Shown here piece after piece: positions 8,205 through 9,080 of a DNA stretch of 9,080 nt. Position 1 is the stretch's first letter, and each line of letters begins with the position of its first letter. Source of the stretch: an alpha proteobacterium 3107 (GTDB lineage: Bacteria > Pseudomonadota > Alphaproteobacteria > Rhodobacterales > Rhodobacteraceae); the NCBI GenBank assembly GCA_001483205.1, contig JPPB01000301.1, forward strand, positions 1 through 9,080. The letters run 5' to 3'. Position numbers and translations under genes: made by a program. A model generated the notes under the pieces. That model searched no databases. It had not been told where the DNA came from and saw only the letters and a program-made list of their open reading frames with translations.

Positions 8205-8446
8205 CCGGACACGCTAACAAGACGCCCCGGTGTGGTGCAACAGAACTTCTTGCTTGACTCGGGTGTTTGCGAAAACGAATCTCGGGGTTGGTTACTGTTT
8301 CGTTCCGGGCGGTATGCCGGTCAGCGGAATATGCCGCAGACGCGAATGCGGCGGATGCTGCGGGCGCAAACAGGGCGGCGCGGCCATCCGGTCAGGCCGC
8401 GCGGGTTGGTGATGTGTCGGGGCGAGCCGGGGGAATTGCTGGTAAA
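8205..8446. other. Non-coding gap between rpsT and the rhodanese gene
   Basis: Together with the segment to 8171 this is about 275 bp without a credible gene. It holds a strong hairpin (8378-8402) and a lone -35-like TTGACT on the plus strand at 8254-8259 with only a poor -10 (GAATCT) 17 bp on. The stretch 8335-8370 contains repeated short GCGGC/GCGGA words. No convincing promoter for the rhodanese gene is visible. Confidence 0.5.
8378..8402 (-). terminator. Probable rpsT terminator
   Basis: A perfect 8-bp stem, GCGCGGCC/GGCCGCGC, encloses a 9-nt loop 44 nt after the rpsT stop. On the minus strand CGCCCTGTTTG follows, with only three consecutive T. Stem strength and location make it the likely end of the rpsT message. 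Confidence 0.5.
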
Positions 8447-8719
8447 TCAGCCTGTTCCGCCGATTGCCTTGACCCGTGCGGCAAGGCGCGACATTTTGCG
8501 CGCGGCGGTGTTCTTGTGCAGAACGCCCTTGGTGACGCCGCGTTGCAGCTCTGCCTGGGCGGCGCGCAGGGCGACAAGGGCGGATTTTTCGTCCCCGGCG
8601 GTGGTGGCTTCCTCGACTTTGCGCAGAAAAGTGCGGATGCGCGAACGGCGCGCCTTGTTGACGGCAAAGCGGCGGGCGTTCTGGCGGGCGCGCTTTCTGG
8701 CTTGGGGGGAGTTTGCCAT
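8447..8719 (-). CDS. rpsT: 30S ribosomal protein S20
   Basis: S20 binds 16S rRNA early in small-subunit assembly. The 90-residue product is highly basic and follows the family from end to end: [38 protein letters not shown]... through [37 protein letters not shown]. Length is normal. Start ATG at 8719 is preceded by AAAAGG at about 10 nt. It has its own promoter and a leader of about 150 nt carrying three short tandem repeats just upstream of the ribosome binding site, and ends with a hairpin. S20 represses its own translation in E. coli; whether that holds here is unknown. rpsT near dnaA is common in Rhodobacterales. Confidence 0.97.
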   Translation of the reverse strand: MANSPQARKRARQNARRFAVNKARRSRIRTFLRKVEEATTAGDEKSALVALRAAQAELQRGVTKGVLHKNTAARKMSRLAARVKAIGGTG

Positions 8720-8736
8720 GTGGGTCAGACCTTTTC

Positions 8737-8785
8737 CGGGTTTTGTCCTGTGCGGGTTTCGTCGTGTGTCGGTTTTGTCATGTGT
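8737..8785 (-). repeat. Three 16-17-bp tandem repeats in the rpsT leader
   Basis: On the minus strand the units (8785-8770, 8769-8753, 8752-8737) follow the pattern ACACAnGACnAAACCCG with few changes: units 16, 17 and 16 bp long. They end about 17 nt before the rpsT ATG and lie within the transcribed leader if the promoter at 8877-8904 is right. They could be a protein or small-RNA binding array, or a slippage-derived repeat. Their placement resembles the dnaA leader repeats but the sequence differs. Confidence 0.7.
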
Positions 8786-8876
8786 CAGTCATTCGCGACG
8801 AGACCCGGCCCGGCCTGCTCACGGGGCCAAGGGTGATTCCGGCCAGAGCGGGCCTCACGCGCATGTATGACCGGGC

Positions 8877-8904
8877 CGTATAGACAAGTTCGGGGGGAAT
8901 GCAA
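8877..8904 (-). promoter_or_regulatory. Probable rpsT promoter
   Basis: Minus-strand TTGCAT (-35, 8904-8899) is followed after 16 bp by TATACG (-10, 8882-8877). Both halves match consensus at four positions. It predicts a start near 8870 and a leader of about 150 nt. Confidence 0.55.
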
Positions 8905-9080
8905 ACAGGAATCTTCGGGCGCGGGCCGGACTTTTGCGGGCCTGAGCTATAGCGTGACGCTGTAAAATTGATCACAGGTTCCAACCCTGATCCTATCGGG
9001 AGCAAGTGTCAGGCACTTTGCCGGGACAGGTGGGCGACCCGTCCGAAAGGCCGCGTCCGGCCCGCACGGGGGGCGCGAAC

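Larger units (their letters stand above)
8720..9080. other. Region upstream of rpsT: leader, promoter and unassigned DNA
   Basis: There is no credible gene in these 361 bp. 8720-8870 is the rpsT leader and 8877-8904 its promoter. From 8905 to the window end I see no clear feature. A 5-bp hairpin, GGCCG/CGGCC (9049-9062), followed on the minus strand by TTTC might end a minus-strand gene lying beyond the window. The end does not look like an open frame of a known family. Confidence 0.5.

Noticed and set aside
6883..8870. Long plus-strand open frames opposite dnaA, the rhodanese gene and rpsT
   Set aside because: They are antisense shadows of real genes with low-complexity basic translations and no fitting ribosome binding sites.
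8968..8990. T-arm-like segment CAGG-TTCCAAC-CCTG suggesting a tRNA
   Set aside because: Position 57 of the loop is C and not a purine, the stem is only 4 bp, and no anticodon arm, D arm or acceptor pairing is found around it.

Overview
The window is a GC-rich chromosomal segment carrying the core replication cluster dnaA-dnaN-recF-gyrB on the minus strand. Upstream of it lie a rhodanese gene and rpsT. Downstream, convergent to gyrB, is the 3' end of argH with a tiny lipoprotein gene overlapping its stop codon. The protein sequences, the placement of rpsT near dnaA and the argH-lipoprotein pair all suggest an alphaproteobacterium, most likely Rhodobacterales (Rhodobacter/Roseobacter type). I cannot name a genus from sequence alone.

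Layout, left to right. 2-715 (+) is argH, truncated by the window edge. 712-846 (+) is an LptM-like lipoprotein of 44 aa. 847-1094 is a convergent intergenic region with two GC hairpins and a 14-bp palindrome. 1095-3512 (-) is gyrB, with a good promoter at 3540-3568. 3597-4730 (-) is recF. 4731-5016 is an unusually structured spacer with nested inverted repeats and a likely dnaN terminator. 5017-6135 (-) is dnaN, 6253-7638 (-) is dnaA and 7719-8171 (-) is the rhodanese-domain protein. 8172-8446 is a non-coding gap with a hairpin downstream of rpsT. 8447-8719 (-) is rpsT, and 8720-9080 holds its leader, its promoter and an unassigned remainder.

How the genes work together: DnaA opens the origin. 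DnaN is the sliding clamp for the polymerase. RecF acts in gap repair and fork restart. GyrB supplies the ATPase half of the gyrase that relieves positive supercoils. Although the order is ancestral, the spacers suggest that dnaN/recF and recF/gyrB are partly uncoupled by terminators, and gyrB has its own promoter. No cluster of DnaA boxes is visible, so I do not place oriC in this window.

All coding content is ordinary housekeeping; I see no new gene system. The more unusual signals are non-coding. Short tandem or direct repeats occur in the 5' leaders of rpsT (3 x 16-17 bp), dnaA (3 x 26 bp) and dnaN (2 x 8 bp at 16-bp spacing). A nested inverted duplication fills the dnaN-recF spacer.
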